Below, in pieces: positions 1 to 7,823 of a stretch of 64,000 bases of DNA. The stretch spans positions 1 to 64,000 of the forward strand of contig JACQYI010000071.1 in NCBI GenBank assembly GCA_016208305.1. Direction: 5' to 3'. Under the pieces are notes generated by a model. The model had not been told where the DNA came from and did not search any database. It was given only the letters and a program-made list of their open reading frames with translations. The translations under genes and the position numbers were made by a program. Numbering within the stretch: the first letter of the stretch is position 1; each line of letters opens with the position of its first letter. Source of the DNA: Oscillatoriophycideae cyanobacterium NC_groundwater_1537_Pr4_S-0.65um_50_18 (lineage in GTDB: Bacteria > Cyanobacteriota > Cyanobacteriia > Elainellales > Elainellaceae).

Positions 1-169
1 CTTTGTGTCTCAAGAGCTGCGTGCAGCAGAAGACCCTGAGTTTGAGACCTTCTACACCAAGAACATTTTGTTGAACGAGGGCATCCGCGCTTGGATGGCT
101 CCTCAAGACCAGATTCACGAAAAATTTGTATTCCCCGAAGAAGTGTTGCCCCGTGGTAATGCTCTCTAA
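1..169 (+). CDS. psbD: Photosystem II D2 protein, 3' end (partial)
   Basis: The open frame from base 2 encodes the last 55 residues of the D2 reaction-centre protein, starting [14 protein letters not shown] and ending [11 protein letters not shown] before a TAA stop. D2 pairs with D1 in the thylakoid photosystem II core and carries P680 cofactors and the QA site; the fragment covers the C-terminal lumenal end. The 5' part lies outside the window. In most cyanobacteria psbD overlaps psbC, but here the stop is followed by a strong hairpin and no CP43 reading frame. This is therefore probably the second, monocistronic psbD copy (psbD2-like). Confidence 0.95.
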   Translation, partial: FVSQELRAAEDPEFETFYTKNILLNEGIRAWMAPQDQIHEKFVFPEEVLPRGNAL

Positions 170-276
170 GGAGCAGAGTTAGCCTGTCAGGCAGCTCAGC
201 AATGGGTTCCTGCCTTGGCAGTCTTAAACAAGGTTTCTGCAAATAGGGGAAATCTTGTAGCTCTAGTTTTACAACC

Positions 277-319
277 AAAGCCTGGAAAAACGCCCCTGCG
301 GCAAGTTTTTCCAGGCTTT
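277..319 (+). terminator. Hairpin terminator after psbD
   Basis: A perfect 15-bp stem (277-291 with 305-319, arm AAAGCCTGGAAAAAC) encloses a 13-nt loop about 110 nt after the psbD stop. No long U-tract follows, so it may act partly as a 3'-end stabiliser. It marks the end of the psbD transcript and argues against co-transcription with anything downstream. Confidence 0.7.
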
Positions 320-498
320 GATTTGAAGAGTTTACGCTTTGTGGGCGCTACCTTCTGCATTAGATAAAAATCCTAACTACAAATAGAAATTTTTTGAGTA
401 CACAACTCTTTTCTACTGTGCTATCGTCATCAATAGGTGGAAACACCCGGAGCCATAGGCTCTGCCCTTCAAGTCAACCATTTAGGAATGAGGAGGTG

Positions 499-579
499 AT
501 GCCTGTGCAAGATAGCAGTAGTAAATGCATGGGTCATCAGATTGGTGCAAGCTGGCTGTGTGCCGGGGCTGCTCTCTAG
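499..579 (+). CDS. Candidate 26-residue small protein or leader peptide
   Basis: A short frame begins ATG at 499 (MPVQDSSSKC) and ends WLCAGAAL before TAG at 577. The Shine-Dalgarno sequence AGGAGG at 491-496 is only 2 nt from this ATG but 8 nt from the in-frame GTG at 505, so the real start may be 505 (24 residues). Upstream, GGAGCC-ATA-GGCTC makes a small hairpin, and 90 nt downstream is a strong intrinsic terminator (669-731). It therefore looks like a self-contained short transcript lying between psbD and the porin. Its function is not recognised. It could be a small protein, a leader peptide of an attenuator for the porin gene, or a chance frame in a regulatory RNA. A longer TTG-started frame from 394 is less likely. 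Confidence 0.4.
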   Translation: MPVQDSSSKCMGHQIGASWLCAGAAL

Positions 580-668
580 AAACTGAAATTGCTTTAGGAA
601 TTTATTTCTAAAACAATGAAGCTAGGGTTCCTCCTGGCAGTTAAGTTTCAATCTGAAGACCCGCTAGA

Positions 669-731
669 CCGCTCTCAAACTTTAGCCTAGGATTTTCCGG
701 AAAGCTGAAGCTTGGGAGCGGATAGTTTTTT
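669..731 (+). terminator. Strong intrinsic terminator or attenuator before the first porin
   Basis: Arm 669-686 pairs with 704-721 over 18 positions with one mismatch and one G-T pair. It is followed by ATAG and six T (725-730). It sits 90 nt after the small ORF and 236 nt before the porin start, so it either ends the small-ORF transcript or attenuates read-through into the porin. Confidence 0.7.
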
Positions 732-796
732 AAATGTACTTTTGATTCAGGTTTTCACTTTTTCACTGAGATTGGTAAGCATCCGAGACGAAAATT

Positions 797-865
797 ATTT
801 CAGGTAGGAACTTCTTAAACTACCAGCATGTCAAGTCATTTCAGGTAAGGGTTTCTTAACCTGTC
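797..865 (+). repeat. Two direct repeats, each a small hairpin, upstream of the porin
   Basis: ATTTCAGGTAGGAACTTCTT (from 797) and ATTTCAGGTAAGGGTTTCTT (from 838) are related copies with a 41-bp period. Each copy is internally self-complementary (GGTAG with CTACC; CAGGT with ACCTG). They lie 100-170 bp before the porin start and may be regulator sites or 5'-UTR structures. Confidence 0.5.
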
Positions 866-966
866 ACTGCTCTGCTCTTGATGCATGCCCATCTTAGTGC
901 TTATAATGGTGCAGACCGGGTTTTGAGATTACAAACCGTTAGGTTGAAGGTGTGAGGATTCAAAAT

Positions 967-2769
967 ATGTCATCCAAGTTTTTCTGGAAATCTTTGTTGG
1001 CTACGCCTGCTCTGCTAGGCGCGGCTATGATTGTTTCTTCTTCTGCGATCGCCGCAGAGGTTCAGCCCAAGTCTGATGTTGACGCTCTTCTGAATGAAGT
1101 TGCAGCAGCTTCGACCATTGAGTCGCTATCTGCTACTTCTCTAACTTCTGAAGCAGCTCCCCTAGAGGTCAGCGCTGCCCCTGCACAAGCTGTTGCCGCT
1201 CCTGTCGCTTCTCCAGTGGCTGAAGCTCCTGCAATTGAGACCGCTCCTCAAGCGCCCGTTCAGATCGCTCAGACTGCAACCGAGCAACCTGCTGCAACCA
1301 CTCAAGTATCCTCTTTTGACCAGCTTGCTCAATACAGCAACGAGAGCCAGACTGGGATGTCTCAGGTCACATCAATCTCTCAGCTGTCTGATGTTCAACC
1401 CACTGACTGGGCATTCCAAGCACTTCAGTCTCTTGTAGAGCGCTACGGCTGTATTGCAGGTTATCCCGACGGCACCTACAAAGGTAGCCGTGCCATGACT
1501 CGTTATGAGTTTGCTGCTGGTATGAACGCTTGCTTGGATCGCATCAGTGAACTGATTGCCTCCAGCACCGCAGACCTAGCTACTCAAGAAGATTTGGCAA
1601 CCCTACAGCGCCTGCAAGAAGAATTTGCAGCTGAGTTGGCAACCCTGCGCGGACGTGTAGATTCCTTGGAAGCTCGGACTTCTTTCTTGGAAGCTCATCA
1701 GTTCTCCACCACCACCAAACTCAAGGGTGAAACCATCTTCGGTATTGGCATTCCTTTTGAGAGCGGTGTTGCTTCAGACGATGACCAAGATGACCAAGTC
1801 AACTTTGGCTACCGTGTTCGTTTGAACCTTGACACCAGCTTCACAGGAAATGACCTGTTGAGAGCACGTCTACAAGCGCGTGACTTTGGTTCACCCGATG
1901 CTTTGGGCGGTGTGAGCTGGAAGTTTGGTAATGGCGATCGTGAAGGCGCTGACAACAATGTCACCTTGAGCAAGTTGTTCTACACCTTCCCATTGGGCGA
2001 TCGCGTTCAAGTCATCTTGGCTGCTACAGGTGTTTCTGACTCTGACTTCGTTAGAAGCTCTATCAGCCCCTTTGATGATGATGCAGGTGGTGCACTGACC
2101 AGCTTTGGTGCTCCTACACAGTATGCCTTCATGCCCGGTAACGCGGGTGCAGGTGCCATCATTCAATTGACTGATAACCTCAGCTTTGACTTTGGCTACT
2201 CTGCTACCGATGCTGCTAGCGCTGCTCCTGGCGATGGTCTTTTTGACGGTGGATATGGTACGGTTGCACAGCTAACCTACTTGAGCAGCTTTGTTGATGC
2301 GGCTTTGACCTTTGGTCATAGCTACCTCGGCGGCGAAGGTGGATTCACTGGCCTCACCGGAGATGGCGGCCCAGAAGTTGCAAACACCTACGGTGGTCAA
2401 GTTAACTTCAAGTTTGGCGCTCTAGAAGTGGGCGGTGGTGTTGCATACATCCCCATCCGCCGGATTGGTGTAGGTGACCTCGACCTTTGGAGCTACCAAG
2501 CTACTTTGGCTTTCCGCGACTTGGGTGGCGAAGGCAACTTGCTAGGTCTGCTTGCAGGAACGCCGGGCTACCTCTCCAGCATCCCTGGTGGTCTTGACAG
2601 CCCTGTCTTCAACCAAGACAACGCCTTCCAAGTTGAAGGTTTCTACCGCTTCCAAATCAACGACAACATCTCCATCACACCAGGTCTGATCTTCATCACT
2701 AACCCTGGTAATGATGATGCGAACGATGAGAGCCTTGTTGGTGCTATCAGAACAAGCTTCCAGTTCTAG
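967..2769 (+). CDS. SLH-domain OprB-family outer-membrane porin, copy 1
   Basis: This 600-residue porin carries a signal peptide (about 1-30), an Ala/Pro/Gln-rich linker, one SLH domain (about 131-190), a coiled coil (about 200-245) and a long OprB-type beta-barrel ending in Phe. In cyanobacteria the SLH domain anchors such porins to peptidoglycan-linked polymer while the barrel forms a pore for small solutes or inorganic ions; some are annotated iron-uptake porins. ATG 967 is chosen because GTGAGGA at 952-958 is a Shine-Dalgarno 8 nt upstream, and the paralogue at 3140 has the same arrangement. GTG 952 is the alternative start. The C/T-ending Asn, Phe and Gly codons suggest high expression. 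The gene has its own terminator. Confidence 0.93.
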   Translation: MSSKFFWKSLLATPALLGAAMIVSSSAIAAEVQPKSDVDALLNEVAAASTIESLSATSLTSEAAPLEVSAAPAQAVAAPVASPVAEAPAIETAPQAPVQIAQTATEQPAATTQVSSFDQLAQYSNESQTGMSQVTSISQLSDVQPTDWAFQALQSLVERYGCIAGYPDGTYKGSRAMTRYEFAAGMNACLDRISELIASSTADLATQEDLATLQRLQEEFAAELATLRGRVDSLEARTSFLEAHQFSTTTKLKGETIFGIGIPFESGVASDDDQDDQVNFGYRVRLNLDTSFTGNDLLRARLQARDFGSPDALGGVSWKFGNGDREGADNNVTLSKLFYTFPLGDRVQVILAATGVSDSDFVRSSISPFDDDAGGALTSFGAPTQYAFMPGNAGAGAIIQLTDNLSFDFGYSATDAASAAPGDGLFDGGYGTVAQLTYLSSFVDAALTFGHSYLGGEGGFTGLTGDGGPEVANTYGGQVNFKFGALEVGGGVAYIPIRRIGVGDLDLWSYQATLAFRDLGGEGNLLGLLAGTPGYLSSIPGGLDSPVFNQDNAFQVEGFYRFQINDNISITPGLIFITNPGNDDANDESLVGAIRTSFQF

Positions 2770-2827
2770 AAAGGCACTTGTTCAAATACTGTTTCAGTTT
2801 TGGACATAGTTTCTCTTAAATAGCTTT

Positions 2828-2861
2828 ATGCCTGGGTTCGTTAAGAACCCAGGCATTTTTT
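2828..2861 (+). terminator. Intrinsic terminator after porin 1
   Basis: A perfect 12-bp stem (ATGCCTGGGTTC at 2828-2839 with 2845-2856), a 5-nt loop and a run of six T. It separates the two porin genes into independent transcripts. Confidence 0.9.
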
Positions 2862-2948
2862 ATGAGGGAATATTCATTTATCAGCTCTGGAATTTTTTTA
2901 GGCACACTTTATTTGTAATAAAATTCCAGACGGTCTGCCGAATCTACA

Positions 2949-2979
2949 CAATTAAGCAGAAGTTAACGCAATTAAGCAG
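2949..2979 (+). promoter_or_regulatory. Two spaced direct repeats upstream of porin 2
   Basis: CAATTAAGCAG occurs at 2949-2959 and 2969-2979, exactly 20 bp apart (two helical turns). This is typical of a tandem binding site for a dimeric regulator. It is about 160 bp before the second porin, and a TTGACA hexamer follows at about 3012. No regulator is identified. Confidence 0.35.
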
Positions 2980-3139
2980 TGATTATTAATTTGTTAAACT
3001 TTTGACAAATCAGTATCCTACACAACAGCATATTTAAAAGTCACTGGTAGCAGATCTTGTGCTCCTATATCTACGGACGTAGAATAGCGCTTGTGTGGTT
3101 TGACAGACTTTTAAATCTTAAGTGTGAGGAATTCAAAAC

Positions 3140-4849
3140 ATGTCATCCAAGTTTCTTTGGAAGTCTTTTCTGACTGCACCTGCTCTACTAGGGGCGGCTC
3201 TAATTGTTGCTTCTTCGGCGGTCGCCTCAGAGATTCAGCCCAAGTCTGATGCATTGCCCTTAACTAGCATTGAGTCTTCTGGACAACAGCAAGCTCCTGT
3301 ACAAGCCGCGCAAACAGTAACTGAGCAAGCTTCTCCTATCTCCACATCGGATGTTGCACCCTTAACTCAAGTTGCTCAATATAGTGGCGAAGGTGTCGGT
3401 TCTCAAGATCAGGTGACTTCGATCTCTCAGCTCTCTGATGTTCAACCTACCGATTGGGCATTTCAGGCATTGCAGTCGCTCGTCGAACGCTATGGCTGTA
3501 TTGCAGGTTATCCTGACGGAACTTACAAAGGCAGTCGCGCCATGACGCGCTACGAGTTTGCCGCTGGAATGAACGCTTGCCTCGATCGGATTAGTGAATT
3601 GATTGCCTCTAGCACAGCAGATTTGGCAACCCAAGAAGATTTGGCAACGCTTCAGCGCTTACAGGAAGAGTTTGCGGCTGAGTTGGCAACTCTGCGCGGA
3701 CGGGTAGATTCTCTAGAAGCTCGAACTGCTGAACTCGAAGCGAATCAATTCTCTACAACGACCAAGCTTAGAGGTGAAACCATCTTTCAAGTTGGGATTC
3801 CCATTGAGAATGGTGTCGCTAATGCTCAAGATGACCAAGTCAACTTTGGTTATCGCGTTCGCTTGAATTTGGATACTAGCTTTACAGGTGAAGATTTGCT
3901 GAGGGCAAGGCTGCAAGCGCTTGATTTCAACAACCATAGCGCTTTCGGCAGCAGCACGCGATCGACTCAGTGGTTTTTGAGTTCAGCTTCACCCACGGCC
4001 ACGGGCAATAACAACGTCAGCCTAGACGACTTGTACTATAGATTTCCAATAGGGCCGGCTCGGATCAGCATCTGGGCAAACTCTCTTGAAACGAATGATC
4101 TTGTTTCTACTGAGGTAAGTCCTCTGGCTAACAACGGTGCTGGCTCTCTGCTGAGATTTGGTAGACCTGCTCAGTATGATTTCTTTAACGGTAACGCTGG
4201 GGCCACAGTCTTCTTCAAGTTCAATGACAATTTAGGTCTAGACTTGGCTTACTCAGGAGGCGGATCAGGCACCTCTGCGGCAAGTTCAGAGCTTAAGAAC
4301 GGCTTGTTTGATGGCAATTATAGTGCTGTAGCCCAGTTAAACTTTTTGAGTTCTGTGGTGGATGCATCTCTCACCTACGGCAATACCTACAGACGCAACG
4401 GTTTCTTTGGTTTTAGAGACAGTTTAGATTCAACAGACTTAGGCAACCCTGAAGTCGCCAACGTTTATGCAGGGCAGTTCAACTTCAAGTTTGGCTCTGT
4501 TGAGATTGGAGGTGGAGGTGCCTACATTCCTATTCGCCGGATTGGCGATGGTGACTACAATGTCTGGAGTTTCCAGGGAACTTTGGCCTTCAAAGATCTC
4601 GGTGGAGAAGGCAACATGTTGGGTATCTTAGCTGGAATTGCGCCTTATGCAGCAGGAGTGCCAACCGATTCTGTGGTGAATAGCCGCTTTAATCAGCGAA
4701 ATAATTTTGTGGCTGAGGTGTTTTATCGATATAACGTCAACGACAATATTGCTATCACCCCCAGCTTAATTTATCTAGATTCTCCTGGTAACAACTCCAA
4801 TAATGACAGTAGTTTTGTGGGTGCTGTCAGAACCACCTTCAGGTTCTAG
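3140..4849 (+). CDS. SLH-domain OprB-family outer-membrane porin, copy 2
   Basis: A 569-residue paralogue of the preceding porin with the same plan: signal peptide (about 1-30), shorter linker, SLH domain (about 90-153), coiled coil to about 205, and an OprB barrel ending in Phe. The stretch of more than 100 residues covering the SLH domain and coiled coil is almost identical to copy 1. The barrels have diverged, with different loop lengths, which suggests different solute preference. ATG 3140 is preceded by GTGAGGA, as in copy 1. Codon use is less biased than in copy 1, consistent with lower or conditional expression. It is a tandem duplication separated by a terminator. Confidence 0.93.
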   Translation: MSSKFLWKSFLTAPALLGAALIVASSAVASEIQPKSDALPLTSIESSGQQQAPVQAAQTVTEQASPISTSDVAPLTQVAQYSGEGVGSQDQVTSISQLSDVQPTDWAFQALQSLVERYGCIAGYPDGTYKGSRAMTRYEFAAGMNACLDRISELIASSTADLATQEDLATLQRLQEEFAAELATLRGRVDSLEARTAELEANQFSTTTKLRGETIFQVGIPIENGVANAQDDQVNFGYRVRLNLDTSFTGEDLLRARLQALDFNNHSAFGSSTRSTQWFLSSASPTATGNNNVSLDDLYYRFPIGPARISIWANSLETNDLVSTEVSPLANNGAGSLLRFGRPAQYDFFNGNAGATVFFKFNDNLGLDLAYSGGGSGTSAASSELKNGLFDGNYSAVAQLNFLSSVVDASLTYGNTYRRNGFFGFRDSLDSTDLGNPEVANVYAGQFNFKFGSVEIGGGGAYIPIRRIGDGDYNVWSFQGTLAFKDLGGEGNMLGILAGIAPYAAGVPTDSVVNSRFNQRNNFVAEVFYRYNVNDNIAITPSLIYLDSPGNNSNNDSSFVGAVRTTFRF

Positions 4850-4928
4850 CCGTTGTTTGTAGTGTTATGCTGCGACTGTAGCCACAGGTGTTGGGACAAG
4901 AATATCAGCTTGTAGCTATAGGAGACTT

Positions 4929-4964
4929 TATGAACTGTTGTGCGGCGCTGCATAACAGTTCATA
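4929..4964 (+). repeat. Near-perfect 36-nt palindrome with GC-rich centre
   Basis: The arms (TATGAACTGTT and its complement) continue inward through two G-T pairs to a GGCGCT centre, giving an 18-bp stem with no loop on the + strand. No T-run follows. It belongs to the intergenic palindrome class also seen near 16.0, 29.1, 52.7, 60.7 and 63.6 kb. Confidence 0.7.
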
Positions 4965-5032
4965 CCTTTAAAGGAGTATTTGTGTAAGTAGGTGGAGTCT
5001 CTTCAATTGAGGCTCCTTACAAAATTAAAATC

Positions 5033-5081
5033 AGAACTTTTGTGAGAGGACAACTCTGCCGCACTCTCTCACAAAAGTTCT
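5033..5081 (+). repeat. Long inverted repeat, family B copy 1
   Basis: A perfect 16-bp stem (AGAACTTTTGTGAGAG at 5033-5048 with 5066-5081) around a 17-nt loop. The 3' half (5058-5082) is nearly identical to 43888-43912, so this is a dispersed repeat rather than only a terminator. Together with 4929-4964 it fills the 350-bp gap after porin 2. Confidence 0.7.
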
Positions 5082-5144
5082 TCAAGTTATTTCGGTGAAG
5101 ATCCTAAATCACTTTTTGATTTGATGAAATTATCGAAAATAGTC

Positions 5145-5169
5145 ATACCCCAGTGGAGAACCGGAGTAT
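5145..5169 (+). promoter_or_regulatory. Candidate Rrf2 autoregulatory operator
   Basis: The inverted repeat ATACCCC-N11-GGAGTAT (one mismatch) overlaps a TATACT -10-like hexamer at 5167-5172, 30-50 bp before the Rrf2 gene. Rrf2-family repressors commonly bind ATAC/GTAT dyads in their own promoters. Direct autoregulation is inferred. Confidence 0.4.
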
Positions 5170-5200
5170 ACTAAGGGAGTAACTATCACTAGCTTTACCC

Positions 5201-5638
5201 GTGGAATTGTCTTGTAAGAGTGAATACGCATTGCTGGCTTTAATGGAGTTAGCAACGCAATACAGCAGCGGCGAACCTCTACAAATCCGCCAAATTGCTG
5301 CCGAGCAGAACATCCCCGATCGCTATCTTGAACAACTTTTAGCAGCGCTCAGGCGAGCTGGAATTGTTCGGAGTCAACGGGGAGCGCGCGGCGGATATTT
5401 GCTAGCTCGAGAGCCTTGGAAGATTACCTTGCTAGAGGTATTGAGCTGCATCGAGGGTGCAGAATCTCGCCCCACTGAGCCAGGACGAGAAGCCAAATCT
5501 GTGGAAGAAATGATTGTGAGAGAGATTTGGCAAGAGGCAGGTCGGGCAACGGATGCCGTCTTACAGAAGTATACGCTGCAAGATTTGGCTGAAAAACGCA
5601 GTTCGAGACGACAGCTAGACTTCATGTACTACATTTAG
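5201..5638 (+). CDS. Rrf2-family transcriptional regulator
   Basis: A 145-residue cytoplasmic regulator with the Rrf2 winged-helix region at about 1-85 (SCKSEYALLALMELA, then QIRQIAAEQNIPDRYLEQLL and RGARGGYLLAR). It strongly resembles the cyanobacterial Slr0846-type Rrf2 protein. The three-Cys cluster of IscR is absent; only Cys5 and one Cys in the LSCIEG segment are seen, so the usual Fe-S cluster binding is unlikely or uses other ligands. GTG 5201 is chosen because the frame opens exactly where family members begin. A dyad in the promoter suggests autoregulation. The targets are not evident; the neighbouring genes are a porin and a convergent efflux operon. Confidence 0.88.
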   Translation: MELSCKSEYALLALMELATQYSSGEPLQIRQIAAEQNIPDRYLEQLLAALRRAGIVRSQRGARGGYLLAREPWKITLLEVLSCIEGAESRPTEPGREAKSVEEMIVREIWQEAGRATDAVLQKYTLQDLAEKRSSRRQLDFMYYI

Positions 5639-5673
5639 AGATTTACAGACTAAGGCTCGGTAGATCGAAAATG

Positions 5674-5710
5674 AGAGTTTTATGACGTGCTTCGGGCGTC
5701 ATAAAACTCT
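5674..5710. terminator. Bidirectional hairpin between convergent genes
   Basis: A 14-bp perfect stem (AGAGTTTTATGACG at 5674-5687 with 5697-5710) encloses a TTCG-containing loop. It lies between the Rrf2 stop and the convergent ABC ATPase stop, whose last base touches the right arm. CTCGGTAGATCG at 5656-5667 directly precedes it, as at two other palindrome loci. Confidence 0.7.
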
Positions 5711-6381
5711 TAAGAGATAATCAATCCGTCTTTGACATGAATTGTGCGATGCGTTTGGGCGGCAACATCGGGTTCATGGGTAACAATCACGATCGTGATA
5801 CCTTGTCGGTTTAGATCGCCGAGCAGTTGCATGACTTCATCAGAGGTTTGGGTATCTAATGCGCCCGTGGGTTCATCTGCCAACACTAGAGCAGGACGGT
5901 TGACCAAAGCACGGGCGATCGCCACTCGCTGCTGTTGTCCACCCGAAAGTTGGCTAGGACGATTGGACAAGCGATCGGCCAATCCCACGCGAGTCAGGGC
6001 TTCGATCGCTCGCTGGCGACGTTTGGCTTTGGGGATGTTGGCATAGATCATCGGCAGCATGACATTTTCTAAGGCCGTAGAGCGAGACAATAAATTAAAT
6101 TGTTGAAACACAAAACCAATCCGCCGATTGCGAATATAGGCAAGCTCATCTTGGGTGAGGCCGCTGAGATTATAGCCTTCTAGAACATAAAGTCCTGAAG
6201 TTGGGCGATCTAGTCCTCCCAGGATATTCATGAGCGTTGATTTTCCGGAACCTGACATTCCCATAATGGCAACGTATTCTCCTTCTTCGATGGAGAGATC
6301 GATGCCTTTGAGGACAGGAACATCCAGTTCTCCCAATCGGTAGGTTTTGCGGATTTCCTCCATCCAGATCATGGTAGGCAT
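5710..6381 (-). CDS. MacB-like ABC transporter ATP-binding protein
   Basis: A 223-residue LolD/MacB-type ATPase: Walker A GMSGSGKST (41-49), signature LSGGQQQR, Walker B LVLADEPTGALD and a switch His in VTHEP. It energises the FtsX-like permease encoded just upstream (6417-7718) at the inner membrane. It is last in a three-gene minus-strand operon (fusion protein, permease, ATPase) with a 35-nt gap after the permease stop. Several Met codons sit at the N-terminus; ATG 6381 gives the fullest product and position 6363 is possible. The substrate is unknown; relatives export macrolides, peptides or lipids. Confidence 0.93.
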   Translation of the reverse strand: MPTMIWMEEIRKTYRLGELDVPVLKGIDLSIEEGEYVAIMGMSGSGKSTLMNILGGLDRPTSGLYVLEGYNLSGLTQDELAYIRNRRIGFVFQQFNLLSRSTALENVMLPMIYANIPKAKRRQRAIEALTRVGLADRLSNRPSQLSGGQQQRVAIARALVNRPALVLADEPTGALDTQTSDEVMQLLGDLNRQGITIVIVTHEPDVAAQTHRTIHVKDGLIIS

Positions 6382-6416
6382 TTAAGTCACTCTGTCGTGT
6401 AGTAAAAGTGGAGAAT

Positions 6417-7718
6417 TTAATCACTCCGTAGCGCAGCGATCGGATCAAGTTTGGCTGCATTTCGTGCAGGAATTACCCCTGCAACCAATCCAATTACAAA
6501 CGATAAACCAAACCCCAGAATGATTGACCAGGGGGACACCACAAAGGGAAATTTAAAGATCAGAGCCGTTACAAAACCGATGGTAATCCCTAGTCCAATG
6601 CCGATCGCTCCGCCAATAATTGAGATCACAGCAGCCTCTGTTAAAAATTGGCTCAAGATGGCTGCATTGGTGGCTCCGATCGCTTTGCGAACGCCAATTT
6701 CGCGCGTTCGTTCAACCACTGACACCAGCATGATATTGGCGATACCAATACCTCCAACCACAAGAGAGATGGCAGCGATCGCCACTACCATAATCGTGAA
6801 CATGCCGACCACATTGCTAAGCGTGCTAATCACATCCGCCTGGTTTGTAATTCTAAAATCATCGGCAGCCGGAGGAAAAATTTTGTGGCGAACGCGCAGT
6901 AGATTCGTAATTTGAAACTGAGCCGCCGCCATCGGGTCAGGATTATTTGCATCTTGAGGCTTTACCTTGACATAAATGCCTCTCACAGCAATTCCAGATA
7001 GCGCGTTGTTGCCCACCAACCGGGCTGACATATTGGTCAGCGGAATATAGATTTGCTCATCTAGGTTAAAGGGGCCTTGTGACCCTTTCGTTTCCATAAC
7101 GCCAATCACGTCATAGCTCTGTCCTTGAATCCGAATTTTGGCCCCTGTGATTACACTACCTACACCCAGCAGTTCATCTCTAGCCGTTGATCCTAAAACA
7201 GCCAAGGGTTTTGCGGCAGCCACCTCAGATTGCGTAAAAAAACGTCCGGCTTGAGGGTGGGTATTTCTCACCTCAGCATAGTTTTCATCTGTGCCAATAA
7301 TCGTGGTTGAAATATTTTGCTGATCAGCCACAACTTGAGCCGATTGCTGCAAATAGGCAGAGACAAGCTGCGTTGCCATAACCTGACTCTGAATGGCCTG
7401 AGCATCATCCCAGGTCAACGTTGAAGCTGAGCCACCCCCTTGATTGACGTTACCGCTACGAGCTGCACCTGCCTGCACCTGCACAATATCGGTTCCTAAG
7501 CCCTGAAGCTGTTGTTCAGTCGCCTTCTGGACACCCTGCCCGATCGAGGTAATGGCAATAACAGCCGTAATGCCAATAATGATGCCCAGCATGGTCAGGA
7601 GGGTGCGGAGTTTGTTGCTCCACAAAGCCTCAGCCGCCATCGACAAAATCTCAGCGATCGCCACAGGCTGAAGCTGAATCGGCGGGGCAGATCGGGTACT
7701 GTTTGAGGTTTTGTTCAT
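6417..7718 (-). CDS. MacB/FtsX-family ABC permease
   Basis: A 433-residue inner-membrane permease with the MacB architecture: N-terminal membrane helix (about 38-60, ending GIIIGITAVIAI), a large periplasmic MacB-PCD domain (about 65-290) and three C-terminal helices (about 300-425) with the conserved VVERTREIGVRKAIGA cytoplasmic loop. It has no fused ATPase, so it works with the separate ATPase downstream. With the HlyD-type protein upstream it should form a MacAB-like export complex spanning to an outer-membrane channel encoded elsewhere. It starts at ATG 7718, 105 bp after the fusion-protein gene. Confidence 0.93.
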   Translation of the reverse strand: MNKTSNSTRSAPPIQLQPVAIAEILSMAAEALWSNKLRTLLTMLGIIIGITAVIAITSIGQGVQKATEQQLQGLGTDIVQVQAGAARSGNVNQGGGSASTLTWDDAQAIQSQVMATQLVSAYLQQSAQVVADQQNISTTIIGTDENYAEVRNTHPQAGRFFTQSEVAAAKPLAVLGSTARDELLGVGSVITGAKIRIQGQSYDVIGVMETKGSQGPFNLDEQIYIPLTNMSARLVGNNALSGIAVRGIYVKVKPQDANNPDPMAAAQFQITNLLRVRHKIFPPAADDFRITNQADVISTLSNVVGMFTIMVVAIAAISLVVGGIGIANIMLVSVVERTREIGVRKAIGATNAAILSQFLTEAAVISIIGGAIGIGLGITIGFVTALIFKFPFVVSPWSIILGFGLSFVIGLVAGVIPARNAAKLDPIAALRSD

Positions 7719-7823
7719 GTTGGACGCACTTTAAAGCGAATGGGCAGGGTTAATGTTTCGTGCGCTTTGCCTATGAAACTTTGCCCATGAAAGATGAACC
7801 GTGAAAGATAAAGACAGCAGGGG

